A stretch of 64,000 nucleotides of DNA from the NCBI RefSeq assembly GCF_009938165.1, contig NZ_AP019649.1, positions 186,001-250,000 on the forward strand. The letters are read 5' to 3'. The notes under the pieces were generated by a model, which was not told where the DNA came from, searched no databases, and was given only the letters and a program-made list of their open reading frames with translations. Positions 18,639-28,913 of this stretch are shown here, piece by piece. Origin of the DNA: Vibrio taketomensis. GTDB taxonomy: Bacteria; Pseudomonadota; Gammaproteobacteria; Enterobacterales; Vibrionaceae. Position 1 is the first letter of the stretch. Each line of letters opens with the position of its first letter. A program made the position numbers and the translations under genes.

Positions 18639-19178
18639 TTAGTCTTGTGCGTCCAGTTCAGCTAGAACTTCTTCTGCCCACTCAACCCAAGTTTTGCGCA
18701 TCAATAGGTTGCGACGAAGTGTTAAACGCTCTAAACGCTGTTGTTTGTCTAGCGTGGTGACATCTGCGTAGTAAGCGCTTTCGATTTCGTTGTAGTGTTC
18801 AACAAGTTTGCGTGACTCTTCAACTAGCTCTGTCAGTTGTGCTTTGAACGGTGCTGCAGATTGTACTGAGCAAGCCATGAGTTTTGCTGAAAATTCATCA
18901 CGTACAGTTGGATGTACCGTTGGTTGATCAAACCATTCACCAAGTGCAATGCGCCCAGAGTCGGTGATTGAATATACTTTACGATCCGGTTTGCCTTCTT
19001 GCGGTTCTAATACACAGGTCACTAGGTTGTGCTGTGCCATTTTGTTTAGTTCGCGATACACCTGTTGATGACTCGCTTTCCAAAAGTAACCGATAGTCGC
19101 GGAAAATTCCTTAGTGATGTCGTATCCAGTAGCGTCGCGTGTGCTAAGCACTGTCAAAATTACGTGTGGTAATGACAT
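18639..19178 (-). CDS. aphA: Quorum-sensing master regulator AphA (PadR family)
   Basis: 179 residues starting MSLPHVILTVLSTRD at 19178; the frame is open 12 codons further but this start matches V. cholerae AphA. PadR winged-helix N-terminal domain (about 1-85, with 'ATGYDITKEFSATIGYFWKASHQQVYRELNKM') and a C-terminal coiled-coil dimerisation region. AphA is the low-cell-density regulator of vibrios; in V. cholerae it activates virulence genes and biofilm and is repressed by HapR/LuxR. The gene is Vibrionaceae-specific in this form and so is a strong taxonomic marker. A long upstream region (about 400 bp) is rich in dyads. Confidence 0.96.
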   Translation of the reverse strand: MSLPHVILTVLSTRDATGYDITKEFSATIGYFWKASHQQVYRELNKMAQHNLVTCVLEPQEGKPDRKVYSITDSGRIALGEWFDQPTVHPTVRDEFSAKLMACSVQSAAPFKAQLTELVEESRKLVEHYNEIESAYYADVTTLDKQQRLERLTLRRNLLMRKTWVEWAEEVLAELDAQD

Positions 19179-19317
19179 GTCTTTAATCCAAATGGTCAAT
19201 AGAACACAAATCAACTGCTAACATCTCTATGTGCTTCTAAAGGCACCCGTGTTATATCAATGAAAGCAGTACCAACAATGTTGGTCATGTCACCTTAAAA
19301 AGCCGTTATGCACCTAG

Positions 19318-19336
19318 TTCGGTTTAGTAAACCGAA
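19318..19336. promoter_or_regulatory. Perfect 19-bp palindrome upstream of aphA
   Basis: TTCGGTTTA-G-TAAACCGAA: nine base pairs in each arm around one central base, 140 bp before the aphA start. A one-base centre suits a DNA operator for a dimeric protein better than an RNA hairpin. Confidence 0.5.
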
Positions 19337-19537
19337 ACCCGCGAGTTGTATTTTTTTGTCTGTTTCGCAGGGGAGCGACATTATATCTAAATAATAAGCA
19401 TAAAGTGGAATAGATGAAGTGTTATCGCCAAAAAAACTAACAAAACACTCAATAAATCCACAATGTCGAATTATATGCTAAATCTAGACTCATTATGTCT
19501 TATAGATGAAATTTTGTGTTGCAAGCTGTCGTTGCAA

Positions 19538-19553
19538 TGTGATTTAGCTCACT
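19538..19553. promoter_or_regulatory. CRP-type site upstream of aphA
   Basis: TGTGA-TTTAGC-TCACT matches 9 of 10 informative CRP positions. It lies 360 bp before the aphA start and just beyond the ppc terminator, so aphA is its likely target. Confidence 0.5.
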
Positions 19554-19580
19554 TGAATGCTGCCAAATGGCCAAAAAGAA

Positions 19581-19605
19581 AGAAGGCCACGAATCGTGGC
19601 CTTCT
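19581..19605 (-). terminator. Rho-independent terminator of ppc
   Basis: Stem AGAAGGCCACG / CGTGGCCTTCT with an AAT loop; on the minus strand it is followed by TTCTTTTT. Confidence 0.85.
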
Positions 19606-19618
19606 GATTGGAGAGGTA

Positions 19619-22252
19619 TTAACCGGTATTGCGCATGCCAGCTGCAATGCCTGCGATGGTTACCATGAGCGCTTCCTCTAATTCGGGGCGCGGTTCATCA
19701 ACTTGGCGAGTACGATACAGCAACTCTGCTTGCAGCATATTGAGTGGCTCAACATAGATATTACGCAGACGAATTGACTCTTGGCCCCAAGGGTCGCTTT
19801 GCATTAGGTTCTCATTGTTTTCTACGTTCAGAACCGTTTTGATGTCTTTTTGCAATTGTGTTCTTAGTCGATCACCCAATGGCAGCAATGCAGGATCAGC
19901 AAGGCGCTCGTCATAGTAACGGGAAATTCCGATATTGCATTTCGAGTACACCATTTCCAGCATGCCAAGACGCGTGGAGAAGAACGGCCATTCACGACAC
20001 ATCTCTTCTAAACGAGCTTGGTGGCCTTGGTCAATCGCATGTTGAATCGCTTCGCCAGCGCCAAGCCAAGCTGGTAGCACCAAGCGGTTTTGGCTCCATG
20101 AGAAGATCCACGGAATCGCACGTAAACTTTCTACACCACCATTTGGATTACGTTTCGCTGGGCGTGAGCCTAATGGTAGTTTACCGAGCTCCATTTCAGG
20201 TGTTGCTTGACGGAAGTAAGGCACAAAATCAGGCTCGCCACGCACAATACCACGGTAAGCATCGCAGCTGACATCGGAGACCTCATTCATCAGATCACGC
20301 CATTCTTGTTTAGGCTCTGGTGGTGGTAGCAAGTTCGCTTCTAAGATTGCACTGGCGTACATATTGAAGCTGTTGACAGCTACATCAGGTAGACCAAGTT
20401 TAAAGCGAATCATCTCGCCTTGCTCAGTCACACGTAGCCCGCCTTTTAGGCTCTTTGGCGGCTGTGATAGCAATGCAGCATGTGCTGGTGCACCACCACG
20501 ACCGATAGTACCGCCGCGGCCGTGGAATAGCGTTAGCTCAATGCCTTCACGATCGGCTACTTTTACCAGCGCATCCATGGCGCGGTACTGTGCCCAACCA
20601 GCCGCCATGACGCCAGCATCTTTGGCAGAGTCGGAGTAACCGATCATGACCATTTGTTGGTTTTGAATAAAGCCGCGGTACAGATCAATATCCAGCAGTT
20701 GGTTGATCACTGACTCGGCATTATTTAAGTCATCCAATGTTTCGAACAGTGGACAGACATCCATGCGGTATGGACAACCGGCTTCTTGCAGCAGCAAATG
20801 CACAGCCAGTACATCAGACGCGGTACGCGCCATTGAAATTACGTAAGCACCAAAGGCATCACGAGGTTGAGCGGCGATAGTGCGGCAAGTATCGATCACT
20901 TCTTTTACTGCTGGTGAAGGTTGCCAATCACGAGGTAAAAGCGGACGTTTAGAGCTTAACTCTTGAGTTAAGAAGGTAATTTTATCTTGCTCGCTCCATT
21001 GATCGTAGTCACCAATGCCCAAGTAGCGGGTCAATTCAGAGATCGCATCAGAATGGCGAGTGCTCTCTTGGCGAATATCAAGACGAACAAGGTGAACACC
21101 AAATGCTTTGACGCGGCGTAGCGTATCAAGGAGTGAGCCATCTGCAATCACACCCATGCCACACTCATGCAGTGAGCGGTAACACGCGTATAGTGGTTGC
21201 CATAGTTGATCAGCATTTTGTAGTGGTGCTTTGACTGCCAGTTTTTGACCATGAACCTTGGCATCAAGAATGTCTTTGGTTTCGTTTAGCAATGCACGCA
21301 GCGATTTTAGGATCGCGCGGTACGGCTCATGCTCATCTTCACCAGCTAATGCGCGTACTTCATCATTACAACGAGTCATAGATAGTTCACTGACGAGCTC
21401 GTTAATGTCGTTGAGGTACAGATCAGCGGCTTTCCAGCGTGAGAGCAACAGTACTTCACGAGTGATGGTGTGGGTAACGAATGGGTTGCCGTCACGGTCA
21501 CCACCCATCCAAGATGAGAAATGAACCGGCGCAGCATCAATTGGTAAACCTTCACCTAAGTATGAATCTAGGCGTTCGTTCAATTCACGTAGAAACTCAG
21601 GTACCGCTTCCCATAGTGAGTTTTCAACCACAGCAAAGCCCCATTTCGCTTCATCAAGCGGTGTTGGGCGTTGCTGACGAATCACATCTGAATGCCAGCT
21701 TTGCGCAATCAACTGCTCTAGGCGACGCTCGGTTTTCGCGCGCTCTTTAAGTGAAAGGTCGTTTAACTCTAACTTGGATAGGCACTCATTGATCTTAACT
21801 AACTTGTTGATCATGGTGCGACGCGTGATTTCTGTTGGGTGCGCCGTGAGAACGAGTTCGATATTCAGATCGCGAACTGCTTGAGCGATATCGAGTTTGC
21901 TTACATCGTTTTGGCTAAGTTTAGAGAATAACGCGTTAATCGCATCAGGTTGGCAAACATGGGCATCACAATGACGGGAAATTGTATGGTATTGCTCTGC
22001 CATATTGGTCAGATTGAGGAATTGGTTAAATGCGCGAGCAACGGGAGTGAGCTCTTCATTGGATAGGCTTTTGATTTCTTCTATCAAATGGTCGCGGTCG
22101 GTTTGGTTGCCAGATCGAGCTGATTTTGACAGCTTACGAATGGTTTCTACCTTATCAAGAATCGCTTCGCCGTGAGCATCTTTAATGGTATTACCGAGTA
22201 GGTGACCTAACATGCTTACGTTACTTCGCAAAGCCGAGTATTTCTCGTTCAT
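19619..22252 (-). CDS. ppc: Phosphoenolpyruvate carboxylase
   Basis: 877 residues starting [16 protein letters not shown] at 22252. There are three consecutive ATGs (22258, 22255, 22252) after an AAGGCAGG ribosome binding site; the last matches E. coli Ppc. Carboxylates PEP to oxaloacetate to refill the TCA cycle. The catalytic motifs '[12 protein letters not shown]' and '[16 protein letters not shown]' are present, and the sequence ends in the family's invariant GMRNTG. A CRP-type site is 185 bp upstream. Confidence 0.98.
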   Translation of the reverse strand: MNEKYSALRSNVSMLGHLLGNTIKDAHGEAILDKVETIRKLSKSARSGNQTDRDHLIEEIKSLSNEELTPVARAFNQFLNLTNMAEQYHTISRHCDAHVCQPDAINALFSKLSQNDVSKLDIAQAVRDLNIELVLTAHPTEITRRTMINKLVKINECLSKLELNDLSLKERAKTERRLEQLIAQSWHSDVIRQQRPTPLDEAKWGFAVVENSLWEAVPEFLRELNERLDSYLGEGLPIDAAPVHFSSWMGGDRDGNPFVTHTITREVLLLSRWKAADLYLNDINELVSELSMTRCNDEVRALAGEDEHEPYRAILKSLRALLNETKDILDAKVHGQKLAVKAPLQNADQLWQPLYACYRSLHECGMGVIADGSLLDTLRRVKAFGVHLVRLDIRQESTRHSDAISELTRYLGIGDYDQWSEQDKITFLTQELSSKRPLLPRDWQPSPAVKEVIDTCRTIAAQPRDAFGAYVISMARTASDVLAVHLLLQEAGCPYRMDVCPLFETLDDLNNAESVINQLLDIDLYRGFIQNQQMVMIGYSDSAKDAGVMAAGWAQYRAMDALVKVADREGIELTLFHGRGGTIGRGGAPAHAALLSQPPKSLKGGLRVTEQGEMIRFKLGLPDVAVNSFNMYASAILEANLLPPPEPKQEWRDLMNEVSDVSCDAYRGIVRGEPDFVPYFRQATPEMELGKLPLGSRPAKRNPNGGVESLRAIPWIFSWSQNRLVLPAWLGAGEAIQHAIDQGHQARLEEMCREWPFFSTRLGMLEMVYSKCNIGISRYYDERLADPALLPLGDRLRTQLQKDIKTVLNVENNENLMQSDPWGQESIRLRNIYVEPLNMLQAELLYRTRQVDEPRPELEEALMVTIAGIAAGMRNTG

Positions 22253-22436
22253 CATCATCCTGCCTTGTAAATAAATTACATCCATTGTTATGTGATGTTT
22301 GACAATCTATCTAAAACCAACACCTTGAGTCAATTGGTGCCAGTTAAGTTTTCATTAATGGCGTCAATGGCGCTAACTTCGATAATATGAACTAATCTGT
22401 TCAAAATACTGTAAAAATTACACAAAAATTCCGAAA

Positions 22437-22452
22437 TGTGAGGTGTGTCACT
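22437..22452. promoter_or_regulatory. CRP-type site upstream of ppc
   Basis: TGTGA-GGTGTG-TCACT matches 9 of 10 informative CRP positions, 185 bp before the ppc start. Confidence 0.45.
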
Positions 22453-22514
22453 GTATGATTTATCATCAATTTTAGCAATTGGGCTTTAGTCGAGATGCCA
22501 GAGATCTGCATGAA

Positions 22515-22537
22515 AGAGCCAGCAAAATACTGGCTCT
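22515..22537 (-). terminator. Possible terminator of argE
   Basis: Stem AGAGCCAG / CTGGCTCT with a 7-base loop, 10 bp after the argE stop; on the minus strand the following tract is only TTTC, so strength is doubtful. Confidence 0.5.
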
Positions 22538-22547
22538 GCCATGTGCG

Positions 22548-23693
22548 TTATTGTGATGTACAGCAGTGTTGATAAATGGCCTTCGATAGAACATTGATGG
22601 TTGGATCAATAAAATCAAAGCTAAGGTACTCATCCGGTTGATGAGCTTGATCTATAGAGCCTGGGCCAAGCACTAGCGTTGGGCATAACTGACTTAAAAA
22701 CGGCGCTTCAGTACAGTAGTTAACGGTTTCTGAAGAGGTTTGACATAACTGCTCCATACCCGTGACAAACGGATGGTCATGCTGACATTCAAATCCAGGT
22801 ATAGGCTCATGCAAAGGATGAATCTCAATTCGACCTGGCCACTTCGCTTGTACTTCTCTCAGCGCGCTGCGCAGCATATTGTCCAAACCATCTAAACTGA
22901 TCCCCGGCAACGGGCGAACGTCATAGTGCAGTTCGCAGCAGCCGCAAATTCGGTTGGCGCTATCACCGCCATGGATATGACCAAGGTTTAGGGTTGGACT
23001 TGGAATCGCAAAGCCAGGGTGATGATATTCTTTAATGAGTTTGTCACGCAGTTGCATTAATGCAAACAGCACTTCATGCATAATCTCGATAGCATTGACA
23101 CCCAGTGCCGGATCCGATGAGTGACCTGATTTTCCTGTCACTCGCACTGCATTGGCTACGTGACCTTTATGGCCGCGAATCGGTACTAAACTGGTGGGCT
23201 CACCAATAATGCAGTAGTCAGGCTTGATTGGTGTGTTATCGGTAAAGTGACGAGCTCCAAGCATCGAGGTCTCTTCATCACAGGTTGCTAACACATACAA
23301 CGGTTTGCTTTGTTGGCTCCAGTCGATGCTTTTTACCGCTTCAATGATAAAGGCGAAAAAGCCTTTCATATCTGCCGTACCTAAGCCATAGAAGCGATTG
23401 TTATCTTCAGTAATCGCATGAGGTTCATAGTTCCATCGGCCTTGATCAAACGGCACGGTATCACTGTGGCCTGCCAGCAGCAGTCCACCTTCACCTTGTC
23501 CTTTCTTTGCCAGCAAGTTGTATTTGCCCGGCGCAGCCTGAATTACATCTACCTCAAAACCAAGGTCTTGAAACCATGTGGCCAGCTTTTCTATCACTTG
23601 CTGGTTGCCTTCATCCCAGCGAGGGTCAGAAGAGCTAATAGAAGACGTTGAAATTAGGCCGCGATAGACCTCAATAAAATTGGGTAGTTGCAT
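22548..23693 (-). CDS. argE: Acetylornithine deacetylase
   Basis: 381 residues starting [14 protein letters not shown] at 23693, which matches E. coli ArgE; the frame is open 17 codons upstream. M20-family dizinc hydrolase that releases acetate from N-acetylornithine, the linear (non-cyclic) route to ornithine. Metal-binding motifs '[12 protein letters not shown]', 'GTADMKG', 'CDEETS' and the C-terminal '[14 protein letters not shown]' are all visible. Divergent from argCBGH across a short spacer holding an ArgR-like operator. Confidence 0.96.
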   Translation of the reverse strand: MQLPNFIEVYRGLISTSSISSSDPRWDEGNQQVIEKLATWFQDLGFEVDVIQAAPGKYNLLAKKGQGEGGLLLAGHSDTVPFDQGRWNYEPHAITEDNNRFYGLGTADMKGFFAFIIEAVKSIDWSQQSKPLYVLATCDEETSMLGARHFTDNTPIKPDYCIIGEPTSLVPIRGHKGHVANAVRVTGKSGHSSDPALGVNAIEIMHEVLFALMQLRDKLIKEYHHPGFAIPSPTLNLGHIHGGDSANRICGCCELHYDVRPLPGISLDGLDNMLRSALREVQAKWPGRIEIHPLHEPIPGFECQHDHPFVTGMEQLCQTSSETVNYCTEAPFLSQLCPTLVLGPGSIDQAHQPDEYLSFDFIDPTINVLSKAIYQHCCTSQ

Positions 23694-23760
23694 ATTATCT
23701 TCGTTTCCCTGTTGACAGACGCTAACTAAGAAGGTAAAACACATATTAAATCAGTTTAAA

Positions 23761-23774
23761 TGAATAAAAATCAT
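23761..23774. promoter_or_regulatory. ArgR-type operator between argE and argC
   Basis: TGAAT-AAAA-ATCAT approximates the ARG-box core TGAAT-N4-ATTCA; a TGAAT half-site appears again about 25 bp on (TTGAATAGTTTTT). It sits between the divergent argE and argC starts, as in other gamma-proteobacteria where ArgR with arginine represses both. Confidence 0.45.
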
Positions 23775-23842
23775 TAAAACCAATTTGAATAGTTTTTAGT
23801 CACATTGAGTGACGTTAAATTTAAATGATATGGATGTCTAAA

Positions 23843-24844
23843 ATGCTAAAAACGACCATCATTGGTGCCACAGGCTATACCGGAGCAGAACTTGCACTGA
23901 TGGTGCACAAACACCCACAGCTTACGCTAACAGGTTTATACGTATCCGCCAATAGTGCAGATGCAGGAACGCCAATTTCAGCCTTGCATGGCAAGTTGGC
24001 AGGCTTGGTTGATGATCAAGTCCAACCGTTGCTTGATGTTGAAGCGGTCGCACAAAACAGTGATGTCGTGTTTCTCGCGACCGCACATGAAGTGAGTCAT
24101 GACCTAGCGCCGACCTTATTAGCACATGGTTGCCAAGTCTTTGATCTGTCTGGTGCATTTCGGGTTAAGAAAAGTGGCTTTTACCCAACGTTTTATGGTT
24201 TTGAACATCAACATGAACAATGGCTAGATAACGCGGCTTATGGCCTCGCGGAATGGGCAAGTGAAGACATTAAACAAAGCCAGTTGATTGCGGTTCCGGG
24301 TTGTTACCCAACGGCATCACAATTGGCAATAAAACCCCTTCTCGAGGCTGGCTTAATCGATACTAATCAATGGCCGGTTATCAACGCGACCAGTGGCGCT
24401 TCGGGTGCCGGTCGCAAAGCAACGCTGACCAATAGCTTATGTGAGGTCAGCTTACATCCTTATGGCGTGTTCTCTCATCGCCATCAACCTGAAATCGCCA
24501 CACATCTAGGTTGTGATGTGATTTTTACGCCGCATTTAGCAGATTTTAAGCGTGGCATTCTGGCCACTATCACCATGAAGCTAAATACTGGCGTGAGCGC
24601 AGAACACGTTGCAGAAGCTTTCCATTCTGCTTATCAAGCTAAGCCGTTGGTGCGCGTAGTGAGTGGTATGCCAAAGCTACAAAACGTTCAGTTTACCCCG
24701 TTTTGTGATATCGGCTTTTCGGTACAAGGGCAGCACATCATTGTCTGCTCGGTGATTGATAACTTATTGAAAGGCGCATCCAGCCAAGCGATGCAGTGTT
24801 TGAATATCCATTACGGATACCCTGAGCTAACCGCACTGATTTAA
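23843..24844 (+). CDS. argC: N-acetyl-gamma-glutamyl-phosphate reductase
   Basis: 333 residues from the ATG at 23843 ([14 protein letters not shown]), which aligns with E. coli ArgC; two other in-frame ATGs lie just upstream. NADPH-dependent reduction of N-acetylglutamyl phosphate to the semialdehyde. NADP motif GATGYTG at 8-14; catalytic cysteine C154 in AVPGCYPTA. First gene of argCBGH; argB follows after 22 bp. Confidence 0.96.
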   Translation: MLKTTIIGATGYTGAELALMVHKHPQLTLTGLYVSANSADAGTPISALHGKLAGLVDDQVQPLLDVEAVAQNSDVVFLATAHEVSHDLAPTLLAHGCQVFDLSGAFRVKKSGFYPTFYGFEHQHEQWLDNAAYGLAEWASEDIKQSQLIAVPGCYPTASQLAIKPLLEAGLIDTNQWPVINATSGASGAGRKATLTNSLCEVSLHPYGVFSHRHQPEIATHLGCDVIFTPHLADFKRGILATITMKLNTGVSAEHVAEAFHSAYQAKPLVRVVSGMPKLQNVQFTPFCDIGFSVQGQHIIVCSVIDNLLKGASSQAMQCLNIHYGYPELTALI

Positions 24845-24866
24845 TCAGTCATATCAAGGAGTAGTT

Positions 24867-25658
24867 ATGACAGATAGTAAGCAAAATCCATTGGTGATCA
24901 AACTAGGCGGCGCAGCGCTGTCTTGTTCTAACACATTAAGCCAACTGTTTGGTGCGATTGCGGATTACCAAGCTCAGGCGCAGCGACCGATAGTGATTGT
25001 TCATGGCGGCGGTTACTTGGTCGATGACTTAATGAAAAAGCTGCAATTGCCAACGGTGAAAAAGCAGGGCTTACGAGTTACCCCTTATGATCAAATTCCA
25101 CTGATTGCGGGTGCATTGGCAGGCACGGCGAATAAATTGCTGCAAGGTCAGGCAATTAAAGATGGCTTAAACGCAGTTGGCTTGAGCCTTGCTGACGGTG
25201 GTTTGTGCCAGGTTGAAGAGCTTGACCCAGAGCTTGGTGCGGTTGGCAAAGCGATGCCGGGCAATTCAGCGGTGCTGCAAGCCGTGCTCGCAACAGGTGC
25301 TCTGCCAATTATCAGTTCAATTGGCATGACGGCAGAAGGCCAGTTGATGAATGTTAATGCAGACCAAGCCGCTGTTGCGGTTGCTGGGGCGTTAGATGCA
25401 GAGTTGGTATTGCTCTCAGATGTGAGCGGCGTATTAGACGGCAAAGGTAATTTGATCAAAAGTTTGGACGAGCAAAAGGCCAATCAACTGATCGATGGGC
25501 AAGTGATCACCGATGGCATGATCGTAAAAGTTAAAGCAGCGCTTGAAGCGGCCAATGATTTAGGTCGACCAATTGAAGTGGCGACTTGGCGTTATCCAGA
25601 AAAACTGGCACTGCTATTTGCAGGCAACAGTATCGGCACACAGTTTTTGCCGCAATAA
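24867..25658 (+). CDS. argB: Acetylglutamate kinase
   Basis: 263 residues. Amino-acid kinase fold; phosphorylates N-acetylglutamate. The motifs 'VIKLGGAAL' (phosphate binding), '[10 protein letters not shown]' (substrate loop) and 'NVNADQAA' (catalytic) are present. An AAGGAG ribosome binding site precedes the ATG. It lacks the N-terminal helix found in arginine-inhibited hexameric forms, like the dimeric E. coli enzyme. Confidence 0.96.
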   Translation: MTDSKQNPLVIKLGGAALSCSNTLSQLFGAIADYQAQAQRPIVIVHGGGYLVDDLMKKLQLPTVKKQGLRVTPYDQIPLIAGALAGTANKLLQGQAIKDGLNAVGLSLADGGLCQVEELDPELGAVGKAMPGNSAVLQAVLATGALPIISSIGMTAEGQLMNVNADQAAVAVAGALDAELVLLSDVSGVLDGKGNLIKSLDEQKANQLIDGQVITDGMIVKVKAALEAANDLGRPIEVATWRYPEKLALLFAGNSIGTQFLPQ

Positions 25659-25744
25659 ATCTTCTATTTCAGAAAAGCATTTGTTTAGACAGTAATAACA
25701 AGGATTAGTACCTAGGCAGTGATGCTTAGGCTCGGAGAGTGAAA

Positions 25745-26962
25745 ATGAGCAAAGTAAACGTAAACAAAGTAGTAGTGGCATATTCTGGTGGTCTAGATAC
25801 TTCAGTGATCATTCCATGGCTAAAAGAGAACTATGATTGTGAAGTGGTGGCATTTGTTGCCGATGTTGGCCAAGGTTTCTACGAGCTAGAAGGCATTGAG
25901 CAGAAAGCGATCGCTTCTGGCGCATCAGAGTGTTACGTCGTTGACCTCAAAGAAGAGATGGTCGCGGAGTACATTAACCCAACGCTAAAAACAGGCGCAT
26001 GCTACGAAGGTAAATACCTACTCGGTACATCAATGGCTCGTCCAATCATTGCCAAAGCTCAAGTTGAAATTGCTCGTAAAGTAGGTGCTGACGCACTGTG
26101 TCACGGCTGTACCGGTAAAGGTAATGACCAAGTCCGTTTTGAAGGTGCGTTTGCAGCCCTTGCTCCAGACCTAAAAGTGATTGCACCATGGCGTGAGTGG
26201 GATCTAGTTAGCCGTGAAGAGTGCTTGGATTACCTTAAAGAGCGTAACATTCCATGTTCAGCGTCTATTACCAAGATCTATTCACGTGATGCCAACGCAT
26301 GGCACCTATCAACTGAAGGTGGTGTGCTAGAAAATACATGGAACGCACCGAATGAAGATTGCTGGGCGTGGACAGTGGACCCTGAGCAAGCGCCAGATCA
26401 AGCAGAATACGTGTCGCTTAAAGTTGAAAAAGGTGAAGTGGTTGCCGTCGATGGCGAAGCGATGACGCCATACAACGCACTGGTTTACCTCAACGATAAA
26501 GGTGTAAAACACGGTATTGGTCGTATCGATATCGTTGAAAACCGTCTAGTTGGTATGAAATCTCGTGGCTGTTACGAAACACCTGGGGGCACCATCATCA
26601 TGGAAGCGCTGCGTGCAGTAGAGCAGTTAGTTTTAGATAAGACTTCGTTCGAATTTCGTGAAGAGTTGGGTGTGAAGGCTGCACAACTTGTATACGATGG
26701 TCGTTGGTTTACGCCTCTATGTAAATCAGTATTAGCGGCAGCCGATGAGTTAGCCCAAGACGTCAATGGCGAAGTCGTGATCAAACTTTACAAAGGCCAA
26801 GCAACCGTAACGCAAAAACGTTCAGACAACAGCTTGTACAGCGAAGAGTTTGCAACCTTTGGTGCGGACGAAGTGTATGACCAAAGTCATGCTGGTGGCT
26901 TTATCCGTCTGTACTCGCTATCAAGCAGAATCAGAGCGCTAAACGCAGCAAACAAAAAATAA
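25745..26962 (+). CDS. argG: Argininosuccinate synthase
   Basis: 405 residues. I choose the ATG at 25745 ([18 protein letters not shown]) because GGAG sits eight bases before it; a GTG two codons upstream is possible. Joins citrulline and aspartate using ATP. PP-loop AYSGGLDTS near residue 12 and the '[14 protein letters not shown]' motif are intact. Third gene of the arginine operon, 86 bp after argB. Confidence 0.97.
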   Translation: MSKVNVNKVVVAYSGGLDTSVIIPWLKENYDCEVVAFVADVGQGFYELEGIEQKAIASGASECYVVDLKEEMVAEYINPTLKTGACYEGKYLLGTSMARPIIAKAQVEIARKVGADALCHGCTGKGNDQVRFEGAFAALAPDLKVIAPWREWDLVSREECLDYLKERNIPCSASITKIYSRDANAWHLSTEGGVLENTWNAPNEDCWAWTVDPEQAPDQAEYVSLKVEKGEVVAVDGEAMTPYNALVYLNDKGVKHGIGRIDIVENRLVGMKSRGCYETPGGTIIMEALRAVEQLVLDKTSFEFREELGVKAAQLVYDGRWFTPLCKSVLAAADELAQDVNGEVVIKLYKGQATVTQKRSDNSLYSEEFATFGADEVYDQSHAGGFIRLYSLSSRIRALNAANKK

Positions 26963-27087
26963 CATCAATATCTGGTGGCTGAATGTTTGGCCGCCAGTAC
27001 CATTAAGCTCAGCGGAGTCTGAGTAATGTGACCAAATTATTCAGGGTTCAGCCTCGGCTGGATCCTTTGATTATCAGGAGAGATGCC

Positions 27088-28464
27088 ATGGCACTATGGG
27101 GCGGTAGATTTACCCAAGCAGCAGATACACGTTTTAAAGACTTCAATGACTCGCTTCGTTTCGATTATCGCCTAGCTGTGCAAGATATCGTTGGCTCAGT
27201 CGCTTGGTCAAAAGCGTTAGTGACAGTGGGTGTTTTGAGCGAGCAAGAGCAGCAACAACTTGAGCAGGCTTTGAGTGAGCTGCAAGCTAGCGTTGAAGAA
27301 AATCCGCAGCAGATCTTAGCCTCAGATGCGGAAGATATTCACTCTTGGGTCGAGCAGCAACTGATCGACAAAGTCGGTGATTTGGGTAAAAAACTTCACA
27401 CTGGCCGTTCTCGTAATGACCAAGTTGCGACAGATTTAAAACTATGGTGTCGTGAACAAGGCGAAGTGCTACTTAAAGCATTGGAAGATCTGCAGTTGCA
27501 GTTGGTCAATGTCGCTAAAGCTCATCAAACCACGGTGCTACCAGGGTACACACACTTACAACGCGCTCAACCAGTGACATTTGCCCATTGGTGCTTGGCT
27601 TATGTGGAAATGTTTGAGCGTGACCATTCACGTTTGCAAGACGCTGTGGCTCGTCTGAACACTTGTCCATTGGGTTCGGGCGCTCTTGCAGGTACAGCTT
27701 ATGCGATGGATCGTGAACTGATTGCGCAAAATCTTGGATTTACTCGAGCGACTCGTAACTCACTTGATTCAGTCTCTGATCGTGACCACGTGGTTGAACT
27801 GATGTCGGTGGCATCAATCTCAATGCTGCACTTATCTCGCCTTGCCGAAGATATGATTTTCTATAACTCTGGTGAAGCGAACTTTATCGAATTGGCCGAT
27901 ACCGTGACTTCAGGCTCGTCACTGATGCCACAAAAGAAAAACCCAGATGCACTTGAGTTGATTCGTGGCAAAACCGGACGTGTTTATGGCTCATTAGCCG
28001 GTATGATGATGACAGTGAAAGCACTGCCGTTGGCGTACAACAAAGATATGCAGGAAGATAAAGAGGGGCTGTTTGACGCTTTGGATACTTGGTTTGATTG
28101 TATTGAAATGGCCGTACTCTGTTTTGATGGCATCAAAGTGAACGGTGAACGTACGCTAGAAGCAGCGCAACAAGGCTATGCCAACGCCACTGAACTTGCC
28201 GATTACCTAGTAGCCAAAGGGATTCCTTTCCGCGAAGCGCACCATATTGTCGGTGTTGCCGTTGTTGGTGCAATTGAAAAAGGCTGTGCATTGGAAGAGT
28301 TATCGTTAGCGGAGCTCAAAGCTTTCTCGCCAGTGATTGAAGAAGATGTGTATGCGATTCTGACGATTGAATCTTGTTTGGCTAAACGCAGTGCGCTGGG
28401 CGGCGTGGCACCTGAGCAAGTTGCGTTTGCGGTTGAGCAGGCCGTTTCTCGTTTAGCAAAATAA
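27088..28464 (+). CDS. argH: Argininosuccinate lyase
   Basis: 458 residues starting [16 protein letters not shown] at 27088, with an AGGAGAG ribosome binding site; the frame is open 20 codons further upstream. Cleaves argininosuccinate to arginine and fumarate. The superfamily signature '[14 protein letters not shown]' with the catalytic serine loop, '[13 protein letters not shown]' and '[13 protein letters not shown]' are present. Some vibrios and Moritella carry an ArgH fused to an N-acetylglutamate synthase (GNAT) domain; here the protein ends at the lyase. The operon ends in a structured 3' region. Confidence 0.97.
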   Translation: MALWGGRFTQAADTRFKDFNDSLRFDYRLAVQDIVGSVAWSKALVTVGVLSEQEQQQLEQALSELQASVEENPQQILASDAEDIHSWVEQQLIDKVGDLGKKLHTGRSRNDQVATDLKLWCREQGEVLLKALEDLQLQLVNVAKAHQTTVLPGYTHLQRAQPVTFAHWCLAYVEMFERDHSRLQDAVARLNTCPLGSGALAGTAYAMDRELIAQNLGFTRATRNSLDSVSDRDHVVELMSVASISMLHLSRLAEDMIFYNSGEANFIELADTVTSGSSLMPQKKNPDALELIRGKTGRVYGSLAGMMMTVKALPLAYNKDMQEDKEGLFDALDTWFDCIEMAVLCFDGIKVNGERTLEAAQQGYANATELADYLVAKGIPFREAHHIVGVAVVGAIEKGCALEELSLAELKAFSPVIEEDVYAILTIESCLAKRSALGGVAPEQVAFAVEQAVSRLAK

Positions 28465-28481
28465 TGGTCGATTAATTTGTG

Positions 28482-28641
28482 AACAACTCGTTGTTTTCAA
28501 AGTAATCGATAAAAAGATCAAAAAAGATCGAGAAAAAATTGAACCATCAGAAAAAGCTTTGGTCTATTACTGTACCACTGCTTTTTCTTAGATGAATCTA
28601 AGAGAGCCCTGAAATCAACAATTGATTTCAGGGCTTTTTTC
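28482..28641 (+). ncRNA. Candidate 3'-UTR small RNA after argH
   Basis: Directly visible stems: AACAA-CTCG-TTGTT (28482-28495), TCGAT...ATCGA (28506-28531), AGAAAAAGC...GCTTTTTCT (28549-28588, with an inner GGT/ACC), TTAGA-TGAA-TCTAA (28588-28601), and the terminator AGCCCTGAAATCAA / TTGATTTCAGGGCT. Five consecutive hairpins ending in a strong intrinsic terminator are the build of 3'-UTR-derived small RNAs, several of which are known in V. cholerae (e.g. OppZ, CarZ, FarS). That it is an independent RNA is inference; no clear promoter was found. Confidence 0.35.
28605..28641 (+). terminator. Strong terminator of the argCBGH operon
   Basis: Perfect 14-bp stem (28605-28618 with 28622-28635), loop CAA, followed by TTTTTCTTTT. 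Confidence 0.92.
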
Positions 28642-28913
28642 TTTTCCCCTGCCTAATTGGCACTACAGCGTCGTTAAGCTGCATTCGCAAATCGTTCACC
28701 ATGTAGTAGGTTTCTCTCATTTGTTTGTCTAGATGTGAGCACAATTGTCACCATAATTTCAGGGCGTATACATCGATATGACCTATCAAGTGAAATAGGA
28801 AATAACTATCAATAGGATAGTTATAAGCGATTTTTCTTTAACTTAACTTGGTGCGAATATACTTTCCGAAAGCAACAACAGCTCAGCTTAAAACATTCGA
28901 AGGAAAGTAAATT
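28642..28913 (+). other. ahpC promoter region
   Basis: The rest of the argH-ahpC gap. It holds the OxyR-type operator at 28795-28831 and a -10-like TATACT at 28858-28863, with only a weak -35 (TCTTTA, 28835-28840) abutting the operator, as is usual for OxyR-activated promoters. No other gene was seen. Confidence 0.6.
28795..28831 (+). promoter_or_regulatory. OxyR operator upstream of ahpC
   Basis: Four tetramers at exact 11-bp steps: ATAG (28795), CTAT (28806), ATAG (28817), CGAT (28828); 15 of 16 bases fit the OxyR pattern ATAG-N7-CTAT-N7-ATAG-N7-CTAT. It ends next to the ahpC -35 region, the activating position for a class I OxyR promoter. oxyR lies 4 kb away. Confidence 0.75.

Larger units (their letters stand above)
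19179..19575. other. aphA upstream regulatory region
   Basis: About 400 bp without a gene. Contains ACCAAC-AAT-GTTGGT (19271-19285, 6-bp arms), a perfect 19-bp palindrome at 19318-19336, and a CRP-type site at 19538-19553. In other vibrios aphA is controlled by HapR/LuxR, AphA itself, and Qrr small RNAs pairing with its leader; I could not mark those sites with certainty. Confidence 0.5.

Noticed and set aside
28733..28757. lac-operator-like stretch GTGAGCACAATTGTCAC upstream of ahpC
   Set aside because: Symmetry is imperfect and spacing does not fit a CRP site; the clear OxyR operator explains the promoter.
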